Positions 1-11,586 of a stretch of DNA of 64,000 nt are shown here, piece by piece (position 1 is the first letter of the stretch; every line of letters starts with the position of its first letter). The notes under the pieces are model-generated. The model was not told the DNA's origin, did no database searches, and saw nothing but the letters and a program-made list of their open reading frames with translations. The position numbers were made by a program, and so were the translations under genes. The stretch comes from Neoarius graeffei (taxonomy: Eukaryota; Chordata; Actinopteri; Siluriformes; Ariidae), in NCBI RefSeq assembly GCF_027579695.1, contig NC_083577.1:55748283-55812282 (forward strand), written 5' to 3'.

Positions 1-203
1 TCAGATGTGGCATCTTGTAAACAAAATAATCCTCACTGGATGGGTAAGTCACTTAAGTATTGAGTATAGCACTGATCAGCCGATTATAGAATAGGATAAG
101 GTAATTCCAAATCGTCCGTGTTGTTTACATGGATCTGGCGTTGGAGAGGTAGAGGCTTGGCAGTGGAGATTTGAGTGGCTGTTTGTATGTGTATATGTAT
201 GTG
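1..203. other. Unassigned sequence at the window edge
   Basis: No coding region, hairpin or recognised repeat is visible. The hAT-derived homology with 41034 onward starts at about 204. Confidence 0.4.
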
Positions 204-1299
204 GCAATCATATCCAAATGTTTTAGGCACGCTTGCTGAGCTGGACTCCGATTAGCTGAAAGCCCGTGGAACGCTGCCTCTTGTTAATTAAACCTTATTT
301 TGTTGGAAATCATCCCGTGTAGATACGACGGCATGTGAAATTGCCAGCTAGATAGAGTTTAATGTAACGAATGGGCTATAAATGGGGTGTTTTGAGGTTA
401 GTCTGTTGCAAAACATTAAACTTTCGCTTAGACTGGATACTCTTCAAACAATTCCCTTGCTCAAGTGAAAAATGATAGGCCTGTATGAAAAGCGCAATTA
501 ATGAAAGTAGCCTAATAAGCCCTAAATGAATAAAACAACCTCTGTTTTATTGTTGTTGCTTACACGTTAAGATTTTGAAATCTTCTCGGTCCAGTTCTAT
601 ATCCAGGGAACGTTGTAATCCTTTTGGTTTATCCGTAATAAACGTGTCAGCCCCCAGGTCAGATAGGCTAATGTTACGTGGTTGGGAGGGTGTCAATTTT
701 TTTTTGTAACATTCTAAATCGAGTACGGAAAGGACGTTTATGAAAAACAAGACAAAAAAATACACTGAAAAACTCACTGTACACATCACTAGTGGTGATG
801 CTTCTATGTTCAGATTTTGGGAAAGCCATAACTCCGTTCTCATTGAGGCCCAGTTCCATCCCGTAAACAATCATTTTGGTTTATCAACTACCTGCGCTCA
901 AACATGTCACAGGAGAGGCTCAATGGGCTGGCTATGCTCTCTATAGAGCGCGAACTTGCAAAGAAGCTGGACTTCAATGACCTTATTGACGACTTTGCCA
1001 CAGCAAAAGTCTGGCGCATTGCATTTCGCACCTGAATAGTTGCAGACTAAGGAAATGTTCAAACTGTAAATATGTTGAAATGTTGAAATAAAATGGCTGA
1101 CTGTTATAATGGGCTTGGAATACCTGTTATTTAAGGGTTGGAGTGAATGGAGACTGTGAAAAGAGGGGTTGGGTGTGGGTGGTTGCTGTGTGGCGATGTG
1201 CGTGCACGCGTATGTATGTGTGTGTGTGTGTGTGGGGGGGCACTCAGATTATTTGGGGGGGCCCACTCAGATTATTTTGTCCCGGGCCCAGCCAAAGCT
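204..1299 (+). mobile_element. hAT deletion derivative, copy 1 (ends truncated)
   Basis: This copy is nearly identical in order and content to 41034-42112, which lies inside a complete hAT element with terminal repeats and 8-bp flanks. Copy 1 lacks both element ends: homology begins at 204 and stops at 1299, 13 bases short of where the right terminus of copy 2 would lie. It carries the last 49 codons of a hAT transposase (886-1035). The sequence GGGGGGGCCCACTCAGATTA is partly duplicated near 1240-1275 in this copy only. Confidence 0.75.
886..1035 (+). pseudogene. C-terminal fragment of a hAT (ZMYM1-like) transposase, copy 1
   Basis: An open stretch of 49 codons ends in TGA and reads NYLRSNMSQERLNGLAMLSI, then ERELAKKLDFNDLIDDFATA. 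The SQERL..LA.LSIE pattern followed by LDF..LID.FA is the C-terminal end of the hAT dimerisation region in ZMYM1-like/TTF-type transposases. There is no catalytic domain upstream, so this is a remnant left by internal deletion. The duplicate at 41725-41874 differs by Trp to Arg near the end. It lies in a different frame from the longer open reading frame at 740-946, which I reject. Confidence 0.75.
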
Positions 1300-1527
1300 A
1301 CAAGCACAGCAATGTAACGGTCCTGGAAACAGCTGCAGCCTTAGCGGCACCGCCTGGCAGTGTGGGAGCCGGAGAGAAGGCAGCAGGTAGGTGTGCATCC
1401 TGCGGCTGTGTCTGTTTGGCGGAGTGACTCCGGGGCTTCGGGTTCTGCACAAGAGGCCGTGTAGAAGCGTGCTTCACAATATCTCCACTTACGTCCTGAT
1501 AAACTTCTCAGTCTGCTGTGGTGGCGG

Positions 1528-2775
1528 CAGGGGCGCCGCTAGAAATCTTGGGCCCTATGAAAGATTACAATTTAGGGCCCCCCCGGTAAAAATTTTCAAG
1601 CTCAAGCAACTGAATTTCAAGTCTGTTTTTGGCTGGCACTTCTACTTTACTATGCATGTGATCAGCTACCTATCAAGTTTAGGTGATACAATTATTTGGT
1701 ATATGAACATTTTAAATGCAGAACTGTCAGAATTAGACTGAATAGACTGTTGCCTTAAAAATGATATATATGGAAGATATATATATAAATTTTTTTTTCT
1801 TTTATGAGCAACTATTATTAGGCCACTCAGTAACCTATGGAGTTCATTCAATCCAAATGTTTGTGCTGAGAGAAATTGCATGCATCGCTGTATCAGTATG
1901 GATTTATAACATTCTGTATGCACATTATGGATACTCCAGAGCCTCCAGCAAACATCATCAATAATCAGGATTACAAAATGTATTCCTTTGTTTCCTCCAT
2001 TTATTTACTTATTGTATGTGATCAAATGTATGCCTTGATGAATAACTACACTAGTTTTTTGATACAATTACATAGTGCACTGCAAGAAATCCACTAAGTG
2101 TTTTTGGTTTCTTTTAGGCATCACGCATTTATTAGAAAACACAGAAAATGTTCAAATATTCAAGTTAAATACTTAGCAACAGTATCAATAAATCCACACA
2201 TGAACAATGGCAATGATATCTATGACCACAGCTAATGTGCAAAATATTAAAGTTAAATGCTTAACAATATCAACAAATCCACACATGAACAATGGCAAAA
2301 CACCTAGACTTAATTATACAATAAAGATACCTATGAAAAAAGGTGATTTTTTTTCACACACAGTGTGATATCCGGACTTCATAATTTATCACACCTGCTC
2401 CTGCTTAGCAACTTCTAGAATGTACACCTCTGCTGCGCACATAAAAAAACTGCCAGTTGATCTAAGCCGCGCTAATAGCGACGCTGTGCACACACTGAGC
2501 TACACATTTCACGTGTCCCGCTCCCAGAATCAGACTGTACCATTAGTAAAAAGGGTGGAGGGGTGAAATGACAATGTCATAAATAATTCAAGAAAAATTT
2601 TATAGCAAATTATAACCATGTATAAATTGCATATTTTAACAGATGAAATGAAATATTTTATTTCAAAAACTTACACAAGGCAATACTATTAAAATAATAT
2701 TAATATCCCTCACAGGCCCCCCTGTCAGTGCCAGGCCCTTAGAATCGTCCTAACTCCCCCCTTGCGGCGCCCCTG
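1528..2775. mobile_element. Non-autonomous hAT element (1248 bp) with 8-bp target duplication
   Basis: The termini are CAGGGGCGCCGC at 1528 and its inverse GCGGCGCCCCTG ending at 2775. Flanks are perfect 8-bp direct repeats GGTGGCGG at 1520-1527 and 2776-2783. The duplicate copy B has a single GGTGGCGG at 60864-60871, which is the empty site. The interior is AT-rich without a usable reading frame, so mobilisation would depend on a transposase supplied elsewhere. Confidence 0.95.
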
Positions 2776-3530
2776 GGTGGCGGTGCAGCAAAACCCCAGG
2801 TGTCGTGTGCGCTCGTGTTTACGGCAGTTCAGCGTCACAGAACCGTTAGCGCAGTGTCCGTGTTGAATTATTATAGTCGAACCAAACCCAGGCACTGCCT
2901 CGCTGTCTCCCACACTGAGCTCGTACAGAAGGTGTGTGTAATGATGGGCAGTGAGCGTAGAGCGTTCCTGAGCCCGGCTCTCGGAGATTACACCTTCCGG
3001 TCGGTACACATGTCTACACTGTAAATATTATTATACACTAGAGGTGATGTTTTTTTTTGATTGAACTAATCAGAAAGGAATGCAGCTGTTTCATCTTCTC
3101 CAGACATTCGCCAATAAGGATCTGTTCCTTAACATGATTAAAATAGGTGAAGGTTTTCTTTTGATGTCATTCAGTTGGTACAGTGCACCGTTAAAACTAA
3201 ACCCCGTTTCTCCAGGACTGCAGTCTATAATACAACATCAAGTGCAACACTGCAGGCAATAAACGACACCATAGACATAAGGTGCAGAGCTGAGTGTGCA
3301 TATTGAGGTAGTATATGAAAAGGGAATAAATAAATGTAAACCTTGTTGTGTGAGACATTGTAAAGCAATAGTGTATTATTATCCACTGTGCAAAGATTGC
3401 AGTGTGAGTGGTGTGTTTAACAGTCAGTGAGAATCAGTCCAGTCCCTCAGAGTCGAGGAGTCTGACGGCATGAGGAATTGAGGAAGTGTATGAAAAAGGG
3501 AATGAATAAAAATGTAAACCTTGGTGGGGT

Positions 3531-3570
<40 letters not shown>

Positions 3571-3693
3571 TTGTAAACAATAGTGCATTAATGTCCACTG
3601 TGCAAAAGACTGCAGTGTGAGTGGTGTGTTCAATAAAATGTACACTCGAGAAAGAACAAAACCGTTACATTTTATGCAGTCATTCCGGGACAT

Positions 3694-3695
3694 TT

Positions 3696-3736
<41 letters not shown>
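3694..3736 (+). repeat. (AAT)n microsatellite
   Basis: About 13-14 units; copy B at 61825-61858 has about 11, so it is a length-variable marker between the duplicates. Open reading through it (poly-Asn or poly-Ile) is an artefact. Confidence 0.9.
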
Positions 3737-3830
3737 TCGTACAGTATTGTATGTGACTTTTATTTTGAAATGTCTGACCTCAGGGCGCAAAAACGAGCTC
3801 TTTTCCAAAATGCGATAAACGCCAAATTAA
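3700..3830 (+). repeat. Left arm of a long inverted repeat (right arm 12808-13070)
   Basis: Read on the other strand, this arm matches 12808-12842 and 12907-12985: GCATTTTGGAAAAGAGCTC, then TTTTTGCGCCCTGAGGTCAG, then ATTTCAAAATAAAAGTC and CAATACTGTACGA. Arms of more than 100 bp facing each other look like the termini of a DNA element of about 2.4 kb once the L1 insertion is subtracted. Superfamily not recognised. Confidence 0.65.
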
Positions 3831-4200
3831 AAAAAAGAGTTCGTCGTGCTATTCTGCTGTGTACTGAGCCTGTTCACTGCTCTATTAATGTTTCATGCCA
3901 AATCGCTGTATTTCCTTGTTTATATGTGCTGCAAATTGTAGTTTCTCTCCAAAACGCTAGAGGCGCTACACCTGTTTTTTTGACTGAGTGCGACATTTCC
4001 TCTCGACCAATCAGAGTTCGGTCAGCGTTCTTCACTCTCCCTCATGGCGGCGCCCTGAAGCGAGGAGTTTTTTTTTTTTTAATTGTCAAATATCATTGCA
4101 TACATTTTGTATAAAAAATATATATAACAGTCTGCCAGGGGTTATGGCATGGAAATAATAGTAGAAAAACAAATAAACAGAAACAGGAAAATAAATAAAA

Positions 4201-5672
4201 CTAGACCGGACAATTTCCCGGGGGAAATTGTGAGAGGATGCAGTGTGCGAAGCAATTCGGTCACACATGTTTGCTGGCCGTGAATGTGTGACCTGCAATG
4301 ATGTTTCAATGCAATGATTATGTGTGTGCTTGAGACAGCAGCCGTCATGAAGAAGAGCTATTCAAGAGTATAAACAAAGTGACTACAGGCGGAAATTAGC
4401 ATGTACTGCTATAACCTGGGACAGACATCTGTCCTTAGCACAAGGATAATGTTTAATTTGTGCACTGTCCCTTTTAAAAATAAAATAAACTCTAAACTCT
4501 AAGAAGAGTGTTTGAAGTTTGTATGTATGAACAGAAGTGTTCCTAATAAAGTGGGTGGCTAAGGTGAAGTGTCATGCCGACCGAGGCTGTTTTTTTTTCA
4601 CAAAAAAAAGAAATTCACAAAATTCTTTCACAGTGAGCGCTAGAAGGGTCTCCTGAATAGACGGATGTAATTTTTTGTCTGTAGTGTTAAAAATGAGAGA
4701 CTTTTCTGTCACTTTTATAATGGGTGTCAATGAGCTAAGAGACACAAGGTATGGAGTTTTGTGCTGTTTTTTATGAAGGACCAGGCCTCGAACAATGACA
4801 AATAACTCGACAACGGAAGCAGCTATTCACAAAATTCTTTTACAGTGAGCGCTAGAAGGGTCTCCTGAATAAAATGATGTATATTTTTGTCTGTAGTGTT
4901 AAAAATAATGACACTAGAGCAAGTTAAAAATGAGTGACTTTTCTGTCCCGTTTATAATGGGTGTCAATGAAGCCTCTCGGCTGCCCTCTTCTCAGTTTGA
5001 GGCTTCTCATTCAAAAACTGTAAATCCTATCGTTTAGGTAGACACATTGTGTGAATCAGGACAAGTTTTCCTACTACTTTTGAGAAAATCATGTCTGTAG
5101 AGTGAAATTTGTGGCTGAAAACACAGTTTAAGCGAGAAAGTTTGACCTTTTTTTTCAAGCCCTCTCCACTCTGACTTAACGAGATGCACTGGTGTGTAAC
5201 GCAATAGACACCCATTCAAAAGCCGGATTTTCTCCCGGTACCCACATGGCGTTTGAGCCGGGACTGATCCGAAAGTGTAGAACCTAGCAGAAAAGTTGAA
5301 TGCCAGATCCACAGAGGAGAAGTTTTCCTACGTTTTAGAGTTTGAATCACATCTCTAGGTAAAGCATGCCAGAGCAGCGGACGTTTGAAAAACGTTGAAA
5401 AAGTGCTTTTTTTTTTTCAATTAATTCCATAGAAATGAATGGGGGTTTTTTGGGCGATTTTTTTCGCGACATAGTCGCGAAAGAATCGTATTCTGTAGAG
5501 AAAAGAAATAGTATAGCGAGTCCGCACGTTTTGATATATTGTTTGTCTGTGTGCGACGTATGGTTATTGAGTTATTCGAAATCAAAATTTGCGTAGGAGG
5601 AAGAAGAATACGGAAGAAGAAGAAGAAACACGTAGAAGAACAATAGTTGCTGTGCTGCAGCACTGCATCCTA
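4201..5672. mobile_element. 1.47 kb block inserted in copy A within the L1 3' region
   Basis: Copy B runs straight from its equivalent of base 4200 to base 5673 (junction near 62322), so this block is either gained in A or lost from B. Inside, a sequence beginning CACAAAATTCTTT, followed by CAGTGAGCGCTAGAAGGGTC, occurs twice (about 4615-4720 and 4828-4970), each followed by TTTTGTCTGTAGTGTTAAAA. The right end is a GAAGAA-rich stretch then GTGCTGCAGCACTGCATCC. No terminal repeats, target duplication or coding domain was recognised. Confidence 0.6.
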
Positions 5673-5832
5673 ATTACATGAATGCGTTGTACAGCACAAA
5701 AAGGGAATAAGACTTCACAGCTTTCTTATTAAGAGAACAAGAGATGGACGCTATATAATGATTTACATAAATGGAGAATTCAATAAAGGTTGGCTTTACA
5801 TTTTGAAATTTTGACTTGTGTGTGTGTATATA

Positions 5833-6204
5833 TATCTCATCTCATCTCTAGCCGCTTTATCCTTCTACAGGGTCGCAGGCAAGCTGGAGCCTATCCCAGC
5901 TGACTATGGGCGAAAGGCGGGGTACACCCTGGACAAGTCGCCAGGTCATCACAGGGCTGACACATAGACACAGACAACCATTCACACTCACATTCACACC
6001 TACGGTCAATTTAGAGTCTCCAGTTAACCTAACCTGCATGTCTTTGGACTGTGGGGGAAACCGGAGCACCCGGAGGAAACCCACACAGACACGGGGAGAA
6101 CATGCAAACTCCACACAGAAAGGCCCTCGCCGGCCCCGGGGCTCGAACCCAGGACCTTCTTGCTGTGAGGCGACAGCGCTAACCACTACACCACCGTGCC
6201 GCCC
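5833..6204 (-). mobile_element. V-SINE/DANA-like SINE, full length
   Basis: On the minus strand it starts GGCGGCACGGTGGTGTAGTG with tRNA-type box A (TAGTGGTTAGCG) and box B (GGTTCGAGCCC), then the V-SINE core TGTGGAGTTTGCATGTTCTC and a long body. It ends with the CTCATCTC tail as seen on the plus strand. Flanks GTGTATATA (5824-5832 and 6205-6213) look like a target duplication. It is absent from copy B (about 62465-62480). Confidence 0.88.
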
Positions 6205-6224
6205 GTGTATATACATGTTTGGCT

Positions 6225-9200
6225 AAAATGATAATGAAGTAAAACTCAGAAGTGGCATTCCTGTCTTGAGTAACAAAACCAAAGAGTACATTTTCCCATT
6301 TCAAAGCAAAATCAGGGTAGACAGGATCTATAATATCTTGATAGTTTAGACCAAAATGTCTTTGTATGAGAGCATGACCAAAATAAAGTGTTCAAGTGTT
6401 TCTCTGTGATCCCTACAAAAGGTGCAGTTTACATCAATATCTTTAAGTTTCTGTAAATAGTGGTTGGTTGGGTAAAACCTATGTATCAACTTAAAATAAA
6501 TCTCTCTGACCTTATTAGTCAAGCAGAATTTATGTGGTAGCAGCCACACTTTATCCCAGCAAATGTCCCCTACATAACTAGACCAGAATGATAAAGAAGG
6601 TGGCGCAGTGGTGATTTCTTGTTGGAAAAGTTGACGGATTGTTTTGTTTGAATTCTTATGATTTGAAAAGCAACTTCTTCCAACATTAGTCTCAGCAACA
6701 TCACGCACGACAGGGTCATATAACTGACCCTTAAAGCCTCTAAATAAAGAAATTATGCCCGCAGGGATGGCATCAAAAACAACAGAAAAGTCCTTCGGGG
6801 TGACAGGGATACCATATTTAAGAAGAAACTCGGAATAGGAATAAAGATGACCATCTTGATTGAAGAGTTGATTAACTAAAATGATATCAAACCAATGCTT
6901 TAAAAAGAGTGATCTAGGCTATTTTTAAATAAAATATGCTTATTGTTCCAAATATAAAATCTTTGTAGGCTAAAGTTGTGTTTATATATCAGTGACCAGG
7001 CCAACAGGATTTGTTTATGGTAAGAAGCAAGTTTTACAGGAATTTTATCAATATTGTAATTGCACATTAGAACAAAGTTCAGACCCCCCAAAGAAGAAAA
7101 AATGTAATTGGGAATAAAGTTCCACAGTGATGTTGGATGCCTTAGAAAACGCTTAACCCAGTTTATTTTAAACGTGTAATTAAATGTGGAAAAATCTAGA
7201 AAGTTAAGGCCACCCTTACAGTATTCATTCATTATGGCAGATTTTTTAATAAAGTGAGTACGGTTTTTCCAGACAAAGTCACATAAAATTTTGTCTATAG
7301 CTTTACATGTTTGTGTATCTACGCTCAAGGAGAGAGCAGCATACGTTAACCTGGAGATCCCCTCTGCTTTGGAAAGTAAAATTCTGCCACTTAAAGACAG
7401 ATCACGAAGAAGCCATTGATTTAATCTTTTTTTTTTTTTTTTATCAATAATGGGAGAGAAATTAACTGAGCATCTATGAGAGTCTTGTTTGCCTATAGTG
7501 ACACCCAAATAAACTACAGAGTTTTTAACAGGAATATTTGAAACAGAATCAACGTCGCAGTCCTTGATAGCTAGTAGTTCACACTTTTTTAGATTTAAGT
7601 GAAGACCAGATGCCCTAGAAAACACATCCATAAGGCTGATGGCTAAAGGGACTTGAGAACTGTTCTTTAGAAACAAAGTTGTATCATCAGCTAATTGACT
7701 GATGAAAATAGTTTTATCAGCTATGGTGATACCTTGTAGGTTGCTTGATTTAATATAAGTGCACAAAAGTTGGGCAGCAAGCAAAAATAAGTACGGTGAA
7801 ATAGGACATCCTTGACGGATGCCTCTCTGAACCTCAAATCTAGCTGAAGATCCATGTTTAAGCTTTATAGAACAGTTTGCTCTGTTGTAGAGTGTTTTTA
7901 TAGCATTACAGAAGAAGTTACCAAAACCAAATTTTCTAAGTACGTCATAGAGAAAATTGCGCGCAACTGTATCAAAGGCCTTGCGGAAATCTAAGAAAAA
8001 AATAAAGCTATCATCATAAATTGAGAGTAGTCAATAAGATCTAAAACCAGTCTAATGTTGTCAGAGATATGCCTATTGTGCATAAACCCAGTTTGAGCCT
8101 CATCAATAACTGAAGAAAGTACAGCTTTAATTCTTTTGGCGAAAATGATAGCCAGCAACTTGTAGTCATTGTTCAGCAAACAAATAGGACGCCAGTTGTC
8201 AATCAAGAGTATGCCTTTTTGAGGCTTTGGAATAAGTGTTATTAAACCTTGAGTCATGCTCCATGGCAATGTACTGACTGATAAGCTCTCATTAAAAACT
8301 TCTAACAAAAAAGGTGCTAACTGTAGAGAGAATAATTTATAGAATTCAGACGTTAAGCCGTCTGTACCAGGAGATTTGTTATCCTTTAAAAGACTAATAC
8401 AATTCTTAACCTCTGATAGAGATAAGGGAAGATCACACATGTTTTTTTTCTGATTCATCAAGTTGGGGAATATCCTGTAACAAGTTAAAGAATGTTTGTG
8501 CGTCACTGTCGGAGTATTCTGTTTTGTATAGTGTCTTGTAAAAGGTGGAGCAAAATTTTGAAATAATATTGGGGTCATCAGTTACAACATCATTGATTTT
8601 AAGTTCAGATACAGAGTTCATATTGGCTCTATACTTCTCCAGTTTAAAGAAATAGGCAGAGTTCTGTTCACCTTCCTCTAACCATCGCCTCCATGATCTA
8701 ATAAAGGCACCTTTAGCCCTCCTTTTATACACTCCATCTAAGTTCTCTTGCAAATTAACCAGCTCTACTTTCTGTTCATCTGTAAGGGTGTCTGGAGATA
8801 TCTGGGAGAGCACAGCGATTTTGCTAATGATGTTCTGTTCTTCAGCAGCCCTAATCTTGGCAAGGTTACTACCAAACTTCCTAAGATACTTAGAAGATTC
8901 ATATTTAAATAACTCCCAGTTTAAACCAAAAGAATTATCACGTTCAGCTTTGGTGAGGAAATGCTTGATTAGTTGCAATATATGAGATTTTACTTCTTCA
9001 TGCTCAAGAAGACAGTTGTTTAATTTCCAGTAGTTGGCTTTGATGTAGCGACTATTTGAAGGCAGTAAGTTTATAGTGATAGATATGGCTTTGTGATCAC
9101 TGAGGGGACATGGAAGAATATTAAATGAGATGTCCTGCTCTTTTAAATTACTAGAGACTAACCAGAAGTCAATACGTGATAACCTTGTATGATCTTTGTT

Positions 9201-9792
9201 ATTCCAGGTGTATATAGCAGTATTTGGAAATTTAGCTCTCCATATGTCCACCAAGTTAAATCTTTCCATGAATGATTTTAGAAAAGCGTTTCTCATGCTG
9301 CAGACATGAGGCCATCTATCTATTTGAGAATTTAGAACTACATTAAAATCCCCTCCCATTACTATATGAGAATTAGGGAATTTAGACAACCAGTGTTTAA
9401 GTCTGTCTTCTATGTCCACAAATAGTTGAGTGTTCTCAACATATGAGTTGTACCCATACACATTTATGATAATGAAAGTAACCTTATTGTGATTAATTAC
9501 TTGACAAATGTAATGCCCATTTGGGTCTGTATCTGTGTGCACAATATTGCCATTAAACCTATGCTTTAGGGTTAACACACCTGCAGATCTTTCGTTGCAA
9601 TGAGAAAACCATAGATCATATCCCCACTGACTTCTCCAAAAGTTGACGTCCTTAGAAACTGAATGAGATTCCTGGTAGAAATCTGTATTTTGCTGTTTTG
9701 AAAACAAAAAAAGTGCTTTACGTTTAGTGATATTTCTTAAACCCCTGGCATTTAATGAAAGAATAGATAAAGAAATGCTTTGAGAACGAAGT
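6225..9792 (-). pseudogene. L1-type ORF2 remnant (endonuclease, reverse transcriptase)
   Basis: Order on the minus strand: an APE-type endonuclease (9770-9050; SLNARGLRN, MGGDFNVVLN, SRIDFWLVS, PLSDHKAI), a linker, then reverse transcriptase with KSPGTDGLTSEFYK (about 8370), GLITLIPKPQKG, FLDFRKAFDTV (about 7990), RQGCPISPYLF (about 7800) and ADDTTLF (about 7690), then a C-terminal region with a CTFCRDHRETLEH knuckle near 6420. Breaks: an in-frame TAG near 9795 removes the start, frameshifts lie at the A-runs near 8450 and 8010, there is another break at about 6900-6910, and one near 6360. The protein is not producible as one chain. The active-site motif is LADD rather than the more usual F/YADD. 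Confidence 0.9.
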
Positions 9793-10064
9793 AGCTAGAT
9801 AAACTGTAATATCCGGCACACTGAGCCAGCACTGCACTGTTAACATTACCATCAGGAAAAAAAACACAGCCTAATATGAATTAGGCAGGCCAAATGGTCG
9901 AACATGTCTGTAAACCTAAAACTTATGCTTAAGGCAACCCACAGTTGAGAGAGCTTTCTTAGCTCTTAGTCTTTGAGGTAGGTCTACATGGTCTAGAGAA
10001 AACGTCTTGACCGAAAGGCGAACAAGCAACTCGTAGTCCAGCCTCCTGCAGACTAGAGGACACA

Positions 10065-10877
10065 TCAGGTAAGATTGGGGAAAAGTTCATCTTCACAGAT
10101 GAATGCACGTCCCCCTACGAAGTAGGCATTCTTTCCTTCATCGCACGCTTTCTTCACCGCAGGCCACAGGATCATTCTGGAATCCTTCGCAGATTTCGGC
10201 AGATCTTCTGCGAATTGGAGCTTGTGGTCATGCATGAAGGGATGATTTTTTGCAGCCCTCCAAACAGCATCTCTGCATGAATGCAGGGCAAATCGGATGA
10301 TGATGGCCCTCGGCCCCGTGTCCCCTGGCTTCTTTTTCCCAAGGCGATGTGCAATGTCGATGGCCTCATCAATTTTGTCTTCCTTCTGGAGGATGGTTTG
10401 ACATAGTTGCACCACATTTTTCTTCACGTTTTCGTTTTGGCTTTCAGGAACGCCATACAGCTTCAAGTTCCATCTTCTTGAGTATGACTCCATTTCAGAG
10501 ATACGTGCCTGGAGTTTAGCCATTTTCGATTCTTCTTTTTTGAGTCGCGTGTCGACATTGTTTACTTTCTTCTGAGTATCTTTTATTTCACTGAATGCAA
10601 AGTCCATTGATTTCTTTAAGCCTTCTATTTTCATAGTGTTGTCATCAATTTTCTTTGAATTTTCGCTCACCAACCTCTCGATGGCATCAGCGCGGTCGTT
10701 GATGAGTTTGGACAAAGTTTGGATAACCTTGTTGTCCTGTGTAGATTCCTCGTCCGTTCCGTACAGAGCTTTTTTGGCAACTGGAGATTTGGACGGTGTC
10801 ACTGGTATGGATGGAAAGTCGTCAGCCATCACTGCTACTGTAGACACGAGGCTGTAGTCATGGCAGGATGCTATCAA
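10065..10877 (-). CDS. L1-type ORF1 protein (RNA-binding, coiled coil)
   Basis: This open frame of 270 codons resembles L1 ORF1p: a short basic/Ser-Pro N-terminus, a predicted coiled coil over about residues 55-130 (many Lys/Glu heptads, KKVNNVDTRLKKEESKMAKL), an RRM-like core around SRRWNLKLYGVPESQNEN, and a C-terminal domain with AIDIAHRLGKKKPGDTGPRA. ORF1p trimers coat L1 RNA and act as chaperones in target-primed reverse transcription. A second ATG at 10829 (MADDFPSI) is a plausible true start. The frame is intact, but its partner ORF2 is broken, so the element is probably not autonomous. Confidence 0.88.
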   Translation of the reverse strand: MIASCHDYSLVSTVAVMADDFPSIPVTPSKSPVAKKALYGTDEESTQDNKVIQTLSKLINDRADAIERLVSENSKKIDDNTMKIEGLKKSMDFAFSEIKDTQKKVNNVDTRLKKEESKMAKLQARISEMESYSRRWNLKLYGVPESQNENVKKNVVQLCQTILQKEDKIDEAIDIAHRLGKKKPGDTGPRAIIIRFALHSCRDAVWRAAKNHPFMHDHKLQFAEDLPKSAKDSRMILWPAVKKACDEGKNAYFVGGRAFICEDELFPNLT

Positions 10878-11074
10878 AGCGTTAGCTTTATCTGGTGTGC
10901 CGTCTACGACATTGTGTCTTTTTTCCTTGGTAGCAGCAGGTAGTTATATGATCTTTCGTTGTTAAATTGTTCTGGGTTCGTCTGTATTTATGTATTACCG
11001 TTTCTTTTCTGTTGTTTTTTAAAGTTTTGTGCAGGAGCTCAGCAAAGGACGTCTTACTCGGTCGCCATCTTGGA
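10878..11074 (-). promoter_or_regulatory. L1 5' UTR with YY1-like start motif
   Basis: The element's 5' end reads TCCAAGATGGCGACC on the minus strand (about 11060-11074). CAAGATGGC close to the first base is the YY1-binding pattern that positions transcription start in mammalian L1. About 190 bases separate it from ORF1. That YY1 acts here is inference. Confidence 0.5.
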
Positions 11075-11128
11075 CTGAAGCGAGGAGTTTTGTTTGCTTG
11101 TGTAGCTTCTTGAGCACAAATAACTTTT

Positions 11129-11479
11129 TTGCAAATGGTGGTTGTGAATACTTTTGATGGTTCTGAAGAACCTGTGAGACCTACACCAGGTGGTAGATGT
11201 GTAAACAAAGATAACCATGAACGAGAGCAAACTAAGAAAATTCGCTATTCTGGTGGCGGGCTGATTCCCGCCGTTGGATGTAAACACACTGCTGCCAAAA
11301 ACTTTTGCCATGCAGATAAATTAACACCTGATGTTTTATGTAGCGGGCAATGGTGCTGTTTTTACAGGTTCAACACTTTACTGAATAACTTGATTATTGA
11401 ATGTATTTTTATCAATGTTGATTATTGTTATTTAGTTAGTGGTTTTGTCATGCTATTTAAGGTGGCGGTGGCACTTTGA
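11129..11479 (+). other. Unrecognised open frame of 116 codons between L1 and piggyBac-like MITE
   Basis: An open frame from ATG 11129 without similarity that I can recognise. It lies inside the inverted-repeat element, on the side that was cut by the L1 insertion, so it could be a fragment of that element's own gene. Composition is unremarkable and there is no promoter or splice context. Chance open frame is the alternative and perhaps likelier. Confidence 0.2.
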
Positions 11480-11586
11480 ATGGATTGCATTTAAAAAATT
11501 GAGCTAACTGGCCATTTGTTATTTAGTTAGTTGTTTTCTGTGGTGGTCAGTCTTAAAATGTAAGATTAAACATAAATGAATGTTAT

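Larger units (their letters stand above)
1300..7218. repeat. Segmental duplication copy A (partner 60646-63488)
   Basis: Apart from three insertions, 1300-7218 can be followed base by base in 60646-63488 in the same orientation, through shared unique blocks, microsatellites and the same L1 insertion junction. A-specific insertions are a hAT (1528-2775), a 1.47 kb block (4201-5672) and a SINE (5833-6204). Microsatellite lengths also differ. The function of the shared 1300-3690 part is not recognised. Confidence 0.85.
4055..11090 (-). mobile_element. L1-clade LINE, full length but broken, on the minus strand
   Basis: A 16-bp target duplication CTGAAGCGAGGAGTTT at 4055-4070 and 11075-11090 brackets the element, with a poly-T run at 4071-4080 marking the 3' poly-A tail on the minus strand. 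The 5' end near 11074 reads TCCAAGATGGCGACC on the minus strand. ORF1 (10877-10065) and a decayed ORF2 (about 9792-6225) follow. Subtracting two later insertions (4201-5672 and the SINE 5833-6204) leaves about 5.2 kb, a normal size for a fish L1-clade element. The same insertion is present in copy B with the same 3' junction. Confidence 0.92.

Noticed and set aside
547-946. Open frames on both strands in the first hAT copy
   Set aside because: They lie in frames other than the recognisable transposase frame (886-1035), start without context and recur only because the whole element is duplicated at 41387-41785.
3617-4114. 165-codon frame through the (AAT)n run
   Set aside because: The open length is due to the microsatellite; its length changes in copy B and no family is recognisable.
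5857-6226. Long open frames on both strands at 5.9-6.2 kb
   Set aside because: They are reading frames through a SINE and recur in every full-length SINE copy (22.0, 23.8, 55.5, 56.1 kb).
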